From NCBI RefSeq assembly GCF_001039355.2, contig NW_019775550.1, positions 303,365-329,602 on the forward strand: a stretch of 26,238 nt of DNA. The letters run 5' to 3'. Source of the stretch: Lingula anatina. Taxonomy: Eukaryota > Brachiopoda > Lingulata > Lingulida > Lingulidae. Of this stretch, positions 10,314 to 18,875 are shown in pieces. The position numbers and the translations under genes were made by a program. Each line of letters begins with the position of its first letter. Position 1 is the stretch's first letter. The notes beneath the pieces were generated by a model. It did no database searches, had not been told where the DNA came from, and worked only from the letters and a program-made list of their open reading frames with translations.

Positions 10314-10695
10314 ATTCCTAAGTGTCAATATGCCTGTAAGTTAAACATGTCGATGTAACTATATCAGACTTACCATAAGTGAAATTAAAGACGGTCTCCG
10401 GCTCTGTTCCATCAATATTTACTCTTCTTATTTTAGCGTAGGTGAAGATTTCAGTCCAGTAAACACGTTGCTCTATGGGGTCGTAACTTGCTGATGCAGG
10501 ATTATTACACTGGGTGTAGATGGCATGCACTCTTCGTGTGATCAAATCTCTTTGCCATATTACCCCGCTTTGTAGGTCCGCAATAATAAGGAAGTCATCT
10601 GTCACATTATTACTGCAAACTACATGAAACAAGGCAGCAAAGCTGTCAAACGCACAGACAAAAAGCAGAAAATAGAGATGCAGAAAATAAGTCAT
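2027..10695 (-). CDS. Gene A: LRP-like YWTD/EGF transmembrane receptor (10 exons)
   Basis: Joined coding exons (all minus): 10374-10695, 10059-10221, 8191-8318, 5878-6052, 5401-5510, 4957-5121, 4573-4690, 4027-4236, 3075-3260, 2027-2183. All introns are GT-AG, the phases match, and the sum is 1734 nt, giving 577 residues and a stop. Domain order: signal peptide (1-21), six-bladed YWTD propeller (about 30-290, motifs FLIIAD, VYWTE, LYYTE, MYWTD, LYWCD, IYFTD), EGF-like (304-333), membrane helix (about 368-390), tail (391-577) with NPxF/NPxY motifs. YWTD propellers followed by EGF are the ligand-binding or ligand-release unit of LDL-receptor relatives at the plasma membrane. There are no LDL class A repeats, so it is not a classical LDLR. 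A TAG in exon 10 shortens the tail relative to gene B. The ligand is unknown, and exon 1 is the least certain exon. Confidence 0.85.
2189..2708. repeat. Long TA microsatellite in intron 9 of gene A, split by an insertion
   Basis: TA runs at 2189-2267 and 2645-2708 were one array before the element at 2270-2644 inserted. The first run directly abuts the exon 10 acceptor. Confidence 0.9.
2270..2644. mobile_element. Nonautonomous hAT-like element, 375 bp
   Basis: Terminal inverted repeats CAGGGCCGTAGCC at both ends, with TA-rich flanks that hide the exact target duplication. No transposase. The ends match the general CAGGG...GCC style of hAT elements. Contains one undetermined base at 2283. Confidence 0.75.
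2967..2989. repeat. (GA)n microsatellite
   Basis: GA run downstream of the exon 9 donor in intron 9 of gene A. A frame reading into it gives only a Ser/Leu repeat. Confidence 0.9.
3075..3260 (-). CDS. Gene A exon 9: cytoplasmic tail unit 2 (NPVY)
   Basis: Encodes [20 protein letters not shown], containing NPVY, the exact endocytosis motif of the LDL receptor, then [11 protein letters not shown] with YLTL. Phase 2-2, 186 nt. The donor GTATTG is moderate. Unspliced read-through stays open to about 2966 and would give an alternative C-terminus. Confidence 0.8.
4027..4236 (-). CDS. Gene A exon 8: cytoplasmic tail unit 1
   Basis: Encodes 70 residues beginning [16 protein letters not shown], with NPTF in the NPxY position, then [15 protein letters not shown] with two YxxI/L motifs. 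SVYDTI fits the S/V/I/L-x-Y-x-x-I/V/L pattern. It is phase 2-2 and 210 nt, so skipping it would keep the frame. The acceptor is ATATTTCAG and the donor GTAATC. Confidence 0.85.
4504..4527. repeat. GA-rich microsatellite in intron 7 of gene A
   Basis: GA run next to the exon 7 donor. Copy B has a similar GA-rich stretch at 20309-20356. Confidence 0.85.
4573..4690 (-). CDS. Gene A exon 7: transmembrane segment
   Basis: Encodes a short extracellular stalk with an NDS site, then [16 protein letters not shown] followed by RRRR, a clear single-pass helix with a stop-transfer signal. This makes the protein a type I membrane receptor. The last Arg is completed by exon 8 (phase 2 donor). Confidence 0.9.
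4957..5121 (-). CDS. Gene A exon 6: EGF-like module
   Basis: Six cysteines in the pattern C-x6-C-x3-C-x8-C-x-C-x6-C ([20 protein letters not shown] then CAC and SEC). This is the NNGGC EGF type that follows YWTD propellers in LDLR-family proteins. A Thr/Ser-rich juxtamembrane stretch (TDTPSTT) follows. The exon is phase 1-1, as is usual for shuffled EGF exons. Confidence 0.9.
5259..5282. repeat. A24 homopolymer in intron 5 of gene A
   Basis: Uninterrupted A run. Copy B has a long TA array in the same intron (21138-21189) instead. Confidence 0.9.
5401..5510 (-). CDS. Gene A exon 5: propeller closing segment
   Basis: Encodes a short segment with an NVT glycosylation site and the strand RGVRVYRSS that would close the sixth blade before the EGF module. 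The acceptor is TTTTGCAG and the donor GTAATA. Phase 2 in, phase 1 out. Confidence 0.85.
5878..6052 (-). CDS. Gene A exon 4: propeller blades 5-6
   Basis: Encodes [20 protein letters not shown] and later [25 protein letters not shown] and IYFTD are the fifth and sixth YWTD-type motifs, so the propeller has six blades. The acceptor is TTTTACAG and the donor GTACGT. Phase 1 in, phase 2 out. Confidence 0.9.
6053..8190. other. Intron 3 of gene A, repeat-bearing
   Basis: About 2.1 kb without exons. The stretch from about 6240 (gggtcacactgtgttt, followed by repeated 'gcaacc' words) to about 6640 is shared with copy B at 22585-23160 and looks like an old nonautonomous transposon older than the duplication. 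A TA palindrome lies at 7916-7972. Confidence 0.55.
7916..7972. repeat. TA-rich palindrome
   Basis: TTTCTTTATATATAT mirrored into ATATAAAGAAA, then another TA run. It could form a cruciform or hairpin. Copy B has no palindrome at the matching place (24040-24070). Confidence 0.8.
8191..8318 (-). CDS. Gene A exon 3: propeller blade 4 (canonical YWTD)
   Basis: Encodes [20 protein letters not shown] and NGIDIDIH, the best match to the YWTD consensus in the gene. The acceptor is TTGTTACAG and the donor GTGAG. Phase 2 in, phase 1 out. Confidence 0.9.
8446..9055. repeat. Intron 2 direct repeat, first unit (gene A)
   Basis: About 610 bp, from 'tgtaagtatataata' to 'gatgttta.agtact', repeated at 9333-9938 with few differences. 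The gap between units is about 277 bp and contains an undetermined base at 9081. Confidence 0.9.
9333..9938. repeat. Intron 2 direct repeat, second unit (gene A)
   Basis: Second unit of the 8446-9055 repeat. The sequence after it continues as in copy B (24740 onward). Copy B has one unit only, and it lacks the first ~420 bp. Confidence 0.9.
10059..10221 (-). CDS. Gene A exon 2: propeller blade 3
   Basis: Encodes [20 protein letters not shown], then a VMRMDGS strand and GITLDPING, the standard YWTD-repeat spacing. The acceptor is CCTTCCAG, phase 1 in and phase 2 out. Intron 1 upstream is only 152 bp and is largely a CA/GA microsatellite. Confidence 0.85.
10250..10313. repeat. CT/GT compound microsatellite filling intron 1 of gene A
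   Basis: CT run followed by GT run on the plus strand, close to the exon 2 acceptor. The same arrangement is kept in copy B. Confidence 0.9.
10374..10695 (-). CDS. Gene A exon 1: signal peptide and propeller blades 1-2
   Basis: The start ATG (10693-10695) was chosen because it is followed at once by a strong hydrophobic stretch, [18 protein letters not shown], with small residues before a likely cleavage near residue 21. Then come an NVT glycosylation site, [13 protein letters not shown] (first propeller strand set) and RVYWTEIF (second). The donor GTAAGT follows a phase-1 end. An in-frame ATG also lies upstream at 10747-10749. Alternatively an acceptor AG at about 10615 starts this exon and the signal peptide lies elsewhere. 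The hydrophobic stretch argues against that. Confidence 0.7.
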
Positions 10696-11160
10696 TTTGT
10701 CAATTTTGATACAATAATAAATAATGCTTATAACAGCATAATCAATCAATACTAAATTTTAATCATGCAAAACGGGTAACATGGTCAATAAGATTACAGT
10801 CTCAGGACCATACAGAGTTCAAAATCACAAAATGCAAAATAATGAAATTACTGTCATTATATTTGATCATGTAAGAAAATTGTTGACATAGGAAATATAT
10901 CAATAGAACATTTATAAATATCCAATTTGCTCCATTCTGAGATTCTGAACATACTGAATGATTGGATCTGACAAAGTGCAATGATATGAGTTTATTTCCA
11001 TTTTTGACACTGTATTATACAATGAACGATAACAGGTTTACCAGCATTTTTATATAATCAACTAATAATACTGTTAAGATACACAAAATGTCTAATTAGC
11101 TCAATAATGAGGCTGTAATAATGCTAAAGAATTATAACTGAATAAAACCACTTATACACT

Positions 11161-11425
11161 GCGTATTATGAATATTCATCTGTTCTGTAAGTTTCAAGCC
11201 AGAAGGTAAAACGGTTTCCCACTTATCGTGTTATTAGTGATGCATAGATGCTGATAAAAGCGAAAAGACAGCATAGCTTTTAAAAAATGGCCCGATCATG
11301 CTGATTTTCGAACTCAACCTGCGTATTATAAATATTCACACATTCTGTAAGTTTAAAGCCAAATGGTAAAACGGTTTTCCACTTACTGTGTTATTAATGA
11401 AAGTGCATCTGTGTCTGTACATAAA
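11161..11425. repeat. Two-unit tandem repeat, 160-bp period
   Basis: Units start 'gcgtattatgaatattca' (11161) and 'gcgtattataaatattca' (11321). About 100 bp of each is clearly alike. It lies in the segment upstream of gene A that is absent from copy B. Confidence 0.8.
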
Positions 11426-11980
11426 AGTAAAGCAACATTAAAATATAAAATTATGTATTTCAAGTGAAGCTGTGGGATACACGGTTATTGCACATTTAAA
11501 TGGTGTTTAATGCATATGGTGGATAAAGGTTTGGCGTTTTAATCTTTTCAGAGAAAATTTGTCTTTCTTAGGTTTGCTGTGCGACATTCTGTTGCTCTCT
11601 TTAATTTTATTCTCGATTATTAACAAAAGTTGGAAAAGTTCTTTCTTAACTTTCATGGAAAAGTTGTCTTATAATATGAATCATCAAGTAAAGATACTCC
11701 GGAAATCTATACAAAATGGATTTTTTGGCATAATTCCCTCATTGATAAAGAAGGAATTTCCTTGACTTTTGTGATAAGATTTTACCGTTAATACAGCTGT
11801 AGTTAAAACAGATATAGGGCAAAGTATGAAAAGGGTGTGTCACTTTTACACTTGCCAAGGAGGTTATGATTTGAACATCGTTGTTTTGTTTGTGATAAGC
11901 AGGCTAACTAAAAAAAATGGGTGGATGTACATAAAATTTCAGGATTCCTCAGTAATGGGCTTAATAAGAATCGATTAGAT

Positions 11981-13136
11981 TTTGACGTTGGTGCATTATT
12001 CAATCAATTAATTAATATTGAGATTGAGCTGTTTCGGCAAATTCTGCAGTCTTTGAACATTTTGGTAGTTTTACAGTGATATAAGTGAAAAAATATCGAC
12101 GCCAGCGGTAAAAATGCATCTGTGGCGAAGTTGTAGTCCTTAACTTCTGCCGAGATAGTAAATACAACTCATTTATGTTCTTTCGTGTTATTCATTAACT
12201 TCTTTCCAGCCATATCCCGCACCGCCTTCTCCCCATTTCTATCTCTGTCTCATGCAATCTCTAGCGGCCTTCTCTCCGTTTACATTATTCGCAGTTGAAT
12301 AAATGTCAAAAGAACACATCAACCAACTCAGTAGGCCTACCTCTACGAAACAGTCCCTGCTCCTTATTCACTCGTGGATGTCAATTACTAACATGACACC
12401 ATATATTCTTTAACACAGTGGAAGACAACCTCCGGCTTTGGTATCTATGTCATGCAAACTCTAGCGGCCTTCTCTCCATTTACATTATTCGCAGTTGTAT
12501 AACTGTCAAAAGAGCACATCAATCAACTCAGTACCTGCACCTTATTCACTTGTGGATGTCAATTACTGACATGACACCACATTTTCTGTAACACAGTGGA
12601 AGACAGCCTCAGGCTTTGGTATAGTCTATTACAATAAAGAGCACGGGCAGGAAAGTAATTCAGACACTTCCTTTGTCAAAGCGAAGGCTTCGGCTGTAAT
12701 TTTGTAGTTGGCCCTATAAGGCGTAGCTGATGGGTTAGATGTGAGAAATAGTAGGAATATGAAAATATAGTAATCATGTATTGGGTGCCTAAAATTACAA
12801 CTGGCGCCTTACTAAATACGACTATTTCACCATACTTACAAGACATGAATTTTAAAATTTCCAGTGATATACTCAAAAAGCTAGATTTCACATTTTTTCA
12901 CCTGAGAATTGGAAAAAAAAGAAGTATTACCCTAACCACTATCATATCAGCAAAACACAACATTTCACTCGTCTCGTTTGCTTGTTAAGATCGCACGGTA
13001 GGGAAGGAAACAGACCCTCTACGTAAAGGATCCCTTTGGGGAAATCTGGATATATATATAACTTTACTTTTCGAAACCCCCCTGTTGATGATCAGCCGTA
13101 TTCAGTTTTCAGTGTAGAAACCGTACTATAATTATA
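11981..13136. other. Spacer between gene copies, no gene seen
   Basis: AT-rich. Holds the 200-bp tandem repeat at 12251-12624 and otherwise only short non-coding frames. Confidence 0.6.
12251..12624. repeat. Two-unit tandem repeat, 200-bp period
   Basis: Units start 'catgcaatctctagcggcct' (12251) and 'catgcaaactctagcggcct' (12451). Each ends 'ggctttggtat'. The second unit lacks about 26 bp present in the first. Confidence 0.9.
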
Positions 13137-14361
13137 CAGACTTAGCATTTAATATGGATTATTTCAGTTTCAAAGGTATATCTACGAAAAATTGCGTTCT
13201 CTTTTTCAAAAAACTCAAATATTATATAAGATATCTGAATGGAGAAGTGTGTAGTCGGGTGTGTCGCTACCAAGTAAAAATAAAAGGCCCCGTCACACTG
13301 ATTTGGAATCAGCAGGAATCAAGCAGAACCAGCCGGAATGAAGAATTTTCAAAATCCGTACTACATTCGGGAGGCAGGTTAGAATATCAGGCAACGTGTG
13401 AGGAAGCCACTGTAAACAGCAAAACAGCTTTGCTTGTTTCTTTAATGAATTGGAGATAACCATTTCTTGGTAGAACACAAAAACCGCGTGACTTTCTTTA
13501 TTGAGGTCAGATTTCACCTGTACCGCTCAACTAGTCAAAAGAGAGTTTACAGATATTCTGAAAAGGCCTACGACGAAGCGAGTGCCTCGTCTAAAGTGAT
13601 TAAGGTTATCAACAGCGTCAGTATTTGGAGTTAGTGGATACCACATTGGTGCCAAAACCCCAATGACAATCATCGATGAAAACCTGAACCAGATCAAATA
13701 AAGGAAAAACCTGGAAACTACTTGACTATTATTTGATAGGAACAATTTTAGGTTGTACGATGAGATTGCCGGTTCACATAGAGCACTTTTAATAGAAGAT
13801 AACGTACAGAACCAAGGGAATGAGCAACTACCTTAGTAATCAAAGTCGCCACATTTGAACCACATAGACATTACCCGCTAAATCAACGGCCTACGTTTCC
13901 TACAACAAAACTGAACCATATTGGACATGTTTTGACCGACGCCTGAAATGTTATTCCAGATTAAACTCTAAAAAGCTGTCCCAAGGAATGCCTTGCCGCT
14001 TGAAAGCCCTGGTAGCAGCTAGATGAGGTCAGGCGTAACAGCGACCGTTGCTGTGCGAGACACTGACATGCCTGTCCTTTGTGGTGCGTGTAACTCTTTT
14101 ACAGATGATAAATGGGAAAATAGGGAGAACCAAAATATCGTTTTTAATGGTTGTCTTATGACTTCGAATAGGCAATGTATTTTTGATTGCTTCACTGGCG
14201 AATTCAGTTAATGAACTGATGTCGCATTGACATCAAAGAGATAATTTCAAGTTATTAAAACACGATTTTAATCCTTATTTGCACTTATCATTAAGCAAAA
14301 TAGGAAAGAACTGATGAAAAATGATTTGTAAAAAAATATTCCATATTAAATGTCAAGTCTG
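13137..14361 (+). mobile_element. Degraded Tc1/mariner element
   Basis: Ends are inverted copies (CAGACTTAGCATTTAATATG left, CAGACTTGACATTTAATATG right on the other strand) flanked by TA on both sides. Length 1225 bp. It contains a decayed transposase remnant on the plus strand. Its ends resemble those of the element at 16795-18412. Confidence 0.8.
13530..14025 (+). pseudogene. Tc1-type transposase remnant
   Basis: Fragments in shifting frames match landmarks of Tc1 transposases in the right order: SVSIW (for SVMVWG), a short IIDENLNQIK piece, FRLYDEIAGSHRA (QDNAPxHRA region), NHIGHVL (NPIEHVW region) and GMPCRLKALVAAR (C-terminal end). There are several stops and frameshifts and the catalytic residues are lost, so it is non-functional. 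Confidence 0.7.
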
Positions 14362-14817
14362 TAGAAAGTCAAGTCTCATGAATCTGTGCTCAAAATGTCA
14401 CTTACATATTAGATGCATGTATATGTCACTTTGGCATTGTAAAAAATATGTTAACAAAAAGGCATCTTACCTGAAGATGATAATAAATATAGCACTAACA
14501 AACCCCCAAACTTCTTCATGGGAATCATTATACCAGGGTCGATACGGCACACTGTGTAAGAATATATCAGGATGACCGTCTGTCAGGTCTTGTCAATATT
14601 TTGTAAGTTTTAAACCCTTCAGTGTTAGGTCCCGGCGTACTGTGACGTAAAATTTTGTAGTATGTTCCTTTTTAAGGGGTCTAATTTCTTTACTTCTTTA
14701 GTATGATTCACGCTGAGGGAGATTTGGATTGCTCTATTCAGTTGGCACAGTTTCATGGTCTTGTGATTTTACGGGGTCAAACGCTACATTTTATAGTGCG
14801 ATATCTAACTTGGCATG
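14362..14817. other. Spacer, nothing recognised
   Basis: Between the Tc1 remnant and the hAT-like MITE. Short frames here have no recognisable domain. Confidence 0.5.
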
Positions 14818-15100
14818 CAGGGGCGGATCCAGGATTATTTGAAAGGAGGACGCGGATGCGAAGCCGGCCCTCTCCCCCCCCCTTTGGCGCGGCGTTCTGT
14901 GCCCGCTGAAGGTCCCCTAAATTTTTTGGTATTTTAGAGGGCAAACGGTGCCATTTAATTTGGCACGGTTAATAGGCTAGTGGGAATTAGCCAGGCTAAA
15001 ATCTAATTTGCAGAGGAGCCTTTGGTGTGATTTTTTTTTCAGAAATCGAAGGGGTGTCAGAACCCCCCCCCCCCTGACCCCTTCTCTAAATCCGCCACTG
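14818..15100. mobile_element. hAT-like MITE, 283 bp
   Basis: Starts CAGGGGCGGATCCAG, and the other end reads CAGTGGCGGATTTAG on the opposite strand. It is flanked by GCATG on both sides (14813-14817 and 15101-15105). Contains C-rich runs and no transposase. Confidence 0.8.
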
Positions 15101-15547
15101 GCATGAATGTTCCTTGGACCAAAGAAATGTTTTTGTCCGTAGACACGGGCTCTATTAATGCATAACTTAGCATAATTAGCATAAAATATGTAAATTAGGT
15201 ACCAAAATATAATTTTTCATATTTCCATCAGCTTTTTTCCTAAAAGCATGTAAAGGTTATCAATCCTGACTAAACTAGGGACAAGGAATCCATTTTTGAC
15301 ATTATGCAAATAATTGGCGGCCATTTTGCGTCTCAAATCCAAGATGGCCGCCATCCGCCATTTTGAAAGTGGAAATAATTTTGCTATTTATTGTTGATTT
15401 TTGAAGCGTTTAACCTACATAAACGTGTAATATATCGATTCTTACTATTTGGGAGGTGCAAAAGTCATTTATGATATTGCTTTGGTGATAGAAGGTGATC
15501 TGAAGGGACGAAGAGGGTGTTTTAAGTAATTTTCAAGATATACCCCT
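15101..15547. other. Spacer with GGCGGCCATTTTG palindrome
   Basis: 15316-15352 is an imperfect palindrome (GGCGGCCATTTTG and CAAGATGGCCGCC). The surroundings are AT-rich with repeated 'gcataattagc' words. No gene seen. Confidence 0.6.
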
Positions 15548-15918
15548 GTACGATACCATGGACAGCAACAGAGGGAGATATTTAGCCGAACAAAGCTGAC
15601 AAATAAAAAAAGACAACAAACAAAATAAAACAATGCAACAATATTTGCAATAATAACAAGAATTGTTCCGTGACCGTTTTATTTTGTTAGTTGTGACAAT
15701 GCATTGCATCAAAGACCGTCTTGAAATCTGACAAGCAAGATCTATAAACCCATTTTAGTTTACATGTATATTTTTCCCAATTTTGAGTCACTCTCGTGAT
15801 GGAGACAAGTGGTATTTCAGTCGTTAGGTTGAAAATAAAATTTTAAAAGTCGTAAGCAGGTGTTAAGTCTGTAACATCCTCAACAGTGACGTCATTGTTT
15901 AAATACATGAAAGTCTAA

Positions 15919-16133
15919 GGGCGTATTCCCAGAGCTTTTAGATCGATCTATCCCCGGGGGGAGTCTCACTAGATTACTGTCAGATAATCCGGCTTAAATG
16001 CCCATCCCGCCTACTACAAGCTGTAAGGGGGTAATTAACTTTCGTGCCTGCTCGGCTAACAGCTATTTAGCGTGAACCCCCAGGGAGTTAGGTCGATCTA
16101 AAGTAGATCGATCTAATCTCTGGGAATGGGGTC
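15919..16133. mobile_element. Foldback MITE, 215 bp, in copy B 3' flank
   Basis: Ends GGGCGTATTCCCAGAG and, on the other strand, GACCCCATTCCCAGAG, with internal inverted AGATCGATCTA words. Flanked by TAA on both sides. It sits at exactly the position of the different foldback element in copy A. Confidence 0.8.
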
Positions 16134-16136
16134 TAA

Positions 16137-16794
16137 CATACATTGCGCAGTTTCCTTTAACAATCTAAATTAGAGCTTTAAAATTGTAATTGGTGTTTTA
16201 AATAACATTTTATTGCAGTAATGTCGTGTTCATACGCGAGCCCTCCCCTCGAGGTTCCCTTGGGCACTAATTTAAATCGCGGGACGGGAGAGATGTTGAT
16301 TTTCCCCAGGGAAAGTATATCCCAAGCACAAACAACAAGAGTAGATTTCAAGTAAAGACAAACAGCTTTAATTAACGTAGAAATCGATTATAAAATGTCA
16401 ATAGAAAAAAGCAAGGTTAAAGTCATTGGAGTAAGTCATTGGAGTTAAATTCATTCATGTTACTCAATTCCAACAGTACATGTTAACGTTCGCACAGAGT
16501 TCACAGATTTCGAGTCCAGAACAAAAATAATATCGTTGAACCAAGTTTCAAACAAAAATAATAATAACGGAAACGCTACAAGTGTAACTCATGTTTCAGA
16601 TCTCCTCTCTTCTTCGACTGCACCGCATCAACTACCACGCTTCAACTGCAATGCTTCCCTTGCGTTTTTTTCTCCGCGATCTCCGTTCGACTACGTCTTC
16701 CGTGCGCATCATTTACATCCGCACCGTCGTTAGTTGACATTCTGAGGTCACGAGGTGACGCTAAATGTACCTGAACATAGTAAATGTACCTGAA
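16137..16794. other. Copy B insertion region before Tc1 element
   Basis: Up to about 16226 it matches copy A. Then about 570 bp has no counterpart in A. It includes a duplicated word 'taaatgtacctgaaca' at 16763-16795 next to the Tc1 end. A 65-residue frame at 16536-16733 has no recognisable domain. Confidence 0.5.
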
Positions 16795-18412
16795 CAGGGT
16801 AACTACTTAATATGGAATATTTTTTTATCATTGCTAATTTTGAGTGCTGATTAATTTTTTTGGCTTGATTCATCAAAAAAGTATGTCATTGAGTGATAAA
16901 AATATCCAGTCTTCTATTGTGAGATATTTTGGTCAATAATATCATATCTGACATAAGACGTCATTCAAAAGAAAAGAATATTCCTAGAAAACCATACCAC
17001 CAGTTTGATATCAGTTAAGCTAAGATATAAAAGAAAATGATAGCTTCCGGACAGTGATATGTTACACAGTCAAAGAACCCATTACAGTTAATCATGAAAA
17101 GTCATCAATAGCAGGTATGACCTCCAGCAGCCGCTTGCAGCGCCCTCATCCTACATGACGTACCCTGTGACAGTTTTTTCGAGTTTGGATGGGGATATCA
17201 TTCCACACAGTGATACTTGCCTGTCGCAGTTCATCACTATTTACCGGCAGATGACCACAGCTATTAATGCTGTGAGTTACTTCCGCCCACAGATTTTCAA
17301 TTGGTTCATATCTGGGGAGTTTGCAGGCCAGGGCAGTTGCTTAACCCATTGGTTTTGAAGAAAAACAGTGATTCTGCGTGCTCGATGTGGGGTTGCGCAG
17401 TCGTCTTGGTACACAAAGTTGTTCCTGAAGATGACTCTTATAAATCGTAGCACTGTAAATGTTTGATGTAGAATATATGTGTAGGAATCCTGGTTGAGGT
17501 TGCCTCCTAGAAAAACCAACTTGTTCTGGGCATCGGCATGAAATGCTCCCCAAACAGAGAAGCTACCACCCCCTGCTTGCACCCTAGGCAGAACACAGTC
17601 ATCGTTTTATGCCTCTCGTACACGTCGGCGGACACGGATTCGACCGTCAACCCTAAAAAATCCATATCAGGCCTCATCACTGAAAACGACGTGACTCCAG
17701 TGTTTTGGCTGCAAACGCACGTGGTCTCCAGCCCATTGCAGAAGACGCTGTATATGACCTGCTGTTAACAGTGGTTGCCCTACTGGTCTTGTTCACGAGG
17801 GACCTTGAAACGGACGTTTGAATGACATTTTGCCACTCTTTTCTGAGGACACTGGTTGTCTTTGCACGACCAGCACGGCGCACCCTAAGAAGAAGACGAT
17901 CCTGTCTTTTTGGTGTGATACGCGGGCACTCTGGTCGAGGTATTGGAGTAGGTTCCCCTGTTGTAGCATTTCTCTAAAGGACTTAACTAACGGTTCCTGA
18001 TAAATGTTGAATTGCCTGACAATGGCTGTCCGTTTCTGGCCTTTTTCTCTGAGAGCAAGAATCCCATAGCAAGCTGCGTTGCTTAGCTGTCGAACCATAT
18101 CTTCTCTAAGGTAACTGTCAAGTTTCAGAGCGATCCCTTTATTGCTTCTCTAAATACACTCCTAAATTGACCAAACCCATGCATTTTTATACAAGGGCAG
18201 AAATTGCCGAAAAGACCACCCCTCACTTTTCTGACCACAGAACATGCAACTGCATGCATCAATTGTTTCGAGAGTTGTGTGACAATTAGGTAACACACCT
18301 GGCTACACATGGAGTGACACCTCAGTTTTGTATTTAAAATAGTAAGAGAGAAAATAAATATTTTGTAGAAAACTCGCCAAAAAATAATATTCCATATTAA
18401 GTGGTAACCCTG
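16795..18412 (-). mobile_element. Tc1/mariner element, about 1.6 kb
   Basis: Inverted ends CAGGGTAACTACTTAATATG (left) and CAGGGTTACCACTTAATATG (right, other strand). The right flank is TA and the left flank AA, a likely mutated TA. The length is typical of Tc1 elements. Absent from copy A, so it inserted after the duplication or was lost from A. Confidence 0.85.
17105..18098 (-). pseudogene. Frameshifted Tc1-type transposase
   Basis: Starts MVRQLSNAACYGILALREKG (helix-turn-helix region) and then moves between frames. Landmarks in order: FSDEA followed by a stop (first catalytic Asp region), SVWGAF, YQDDCATPHRARR (second Asp), LPWPANSPDM, EPIENLW after a frameshift (the Glu), and MRALQAAAGGHTCY at the end. 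At least three frame breaks or stops make it inactive as written. Confidence 0.85.
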
Positions 18413-18565
18413 TAGAGCTCGGGGCAGGAAGGGTGTTGCTGAAGCCCTCCAATTCGTGCGAATTGATCTATGTTCAGGTACATGTAATTCCTGCCGTCAC
18501 ATCAGCTGGTGGGGGTCTACTTTGTCTCGAGAAAAGACTCCCCCTTCTGAAACTGCTTGGCCTTG

Positions 18566-18800
18566 CTAAAGGGCTGTTACACATTCATCCTCTGGCAAAA
18601 TTCTGTCATAGTCTTCAGTTGGTACTTCATTAACGTTTTCTGCTATTAAATTTTGGTAGCCGCCTTGAATATTATTGTCATATGGGTTAATGACCGATAG
18701 ATGGAGCTGTTTTTCATGTGATCTAGGAGGGGCCGGTACCGCATCGTTGTAATATCCTGGGTTGAGGTGAGGTAAACTTTGTGGGTCAGGTGGTGCTGTT
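18566..18800 (-). CDS. Gene B exon 10: full-length last tail unit
   Basis: Encodes [20 protein letters not shown] (NPGY), NNIQGGYQNLIAEN (YQNL) and ends EDYDRILPEDECVTAL before TAG. This is the intact version of the exon truncated in gene A. The acceptor lies about 20 bp from a TA repeat. The stop is 154 bp from the end of a Tc1/mariner insertion. Confidence 0.85.
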
Positions 18801-18816
18801 CTGAAATTTAATGTTG

Positions 18817-18875
<59 letters not shown>

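Larger units (their letters stand above)
612..11980. repeat. Segmental duplication, copy A
   Basis: Similarity to copy B starts at 'gtacgatacc' (612 and 15548) and ends after 'atcgattagattttg' (about 11980 and 25960). It covers all exons, most introns and both flanks. Copy-specific insertions account for the length difference. Limits are by eye. Confidence 0.85.

Noticed and set aside
2027-10695. True LDL receptor or full LRP gene
   Set aside because: No LDL class A cysteine-rich repeats appear on the minus strand in or upstream of either copy, and there is one propeller only.
11559-11765. 68-residue plus-strand frame with a hydrophobic start
   Set aside because: The matching region in copy B has frame breaks and different stops, so it is not conserved as a protein. 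It is the shared 5' flank of the receptor gene.
13154-13459. 101-residue plus-strand frame
   Set aside because: Lies inside the decayed Tc1 element, begins within its end repeat and shows no domain.
14321-14575. 84-residue Cys-rich plus-strand frame resembling a zinc-binding domain
   Set aside because: It starts inside the right end of the Tc1 remnant, the cysteines have no regular spacing, and nothing matches on copy comparison.
16536-16733. 65-residue frame with an Asn-rich start
   Set aside because: Located in the copy B-specific insertion, without domain or homologue in A. It could be chance.
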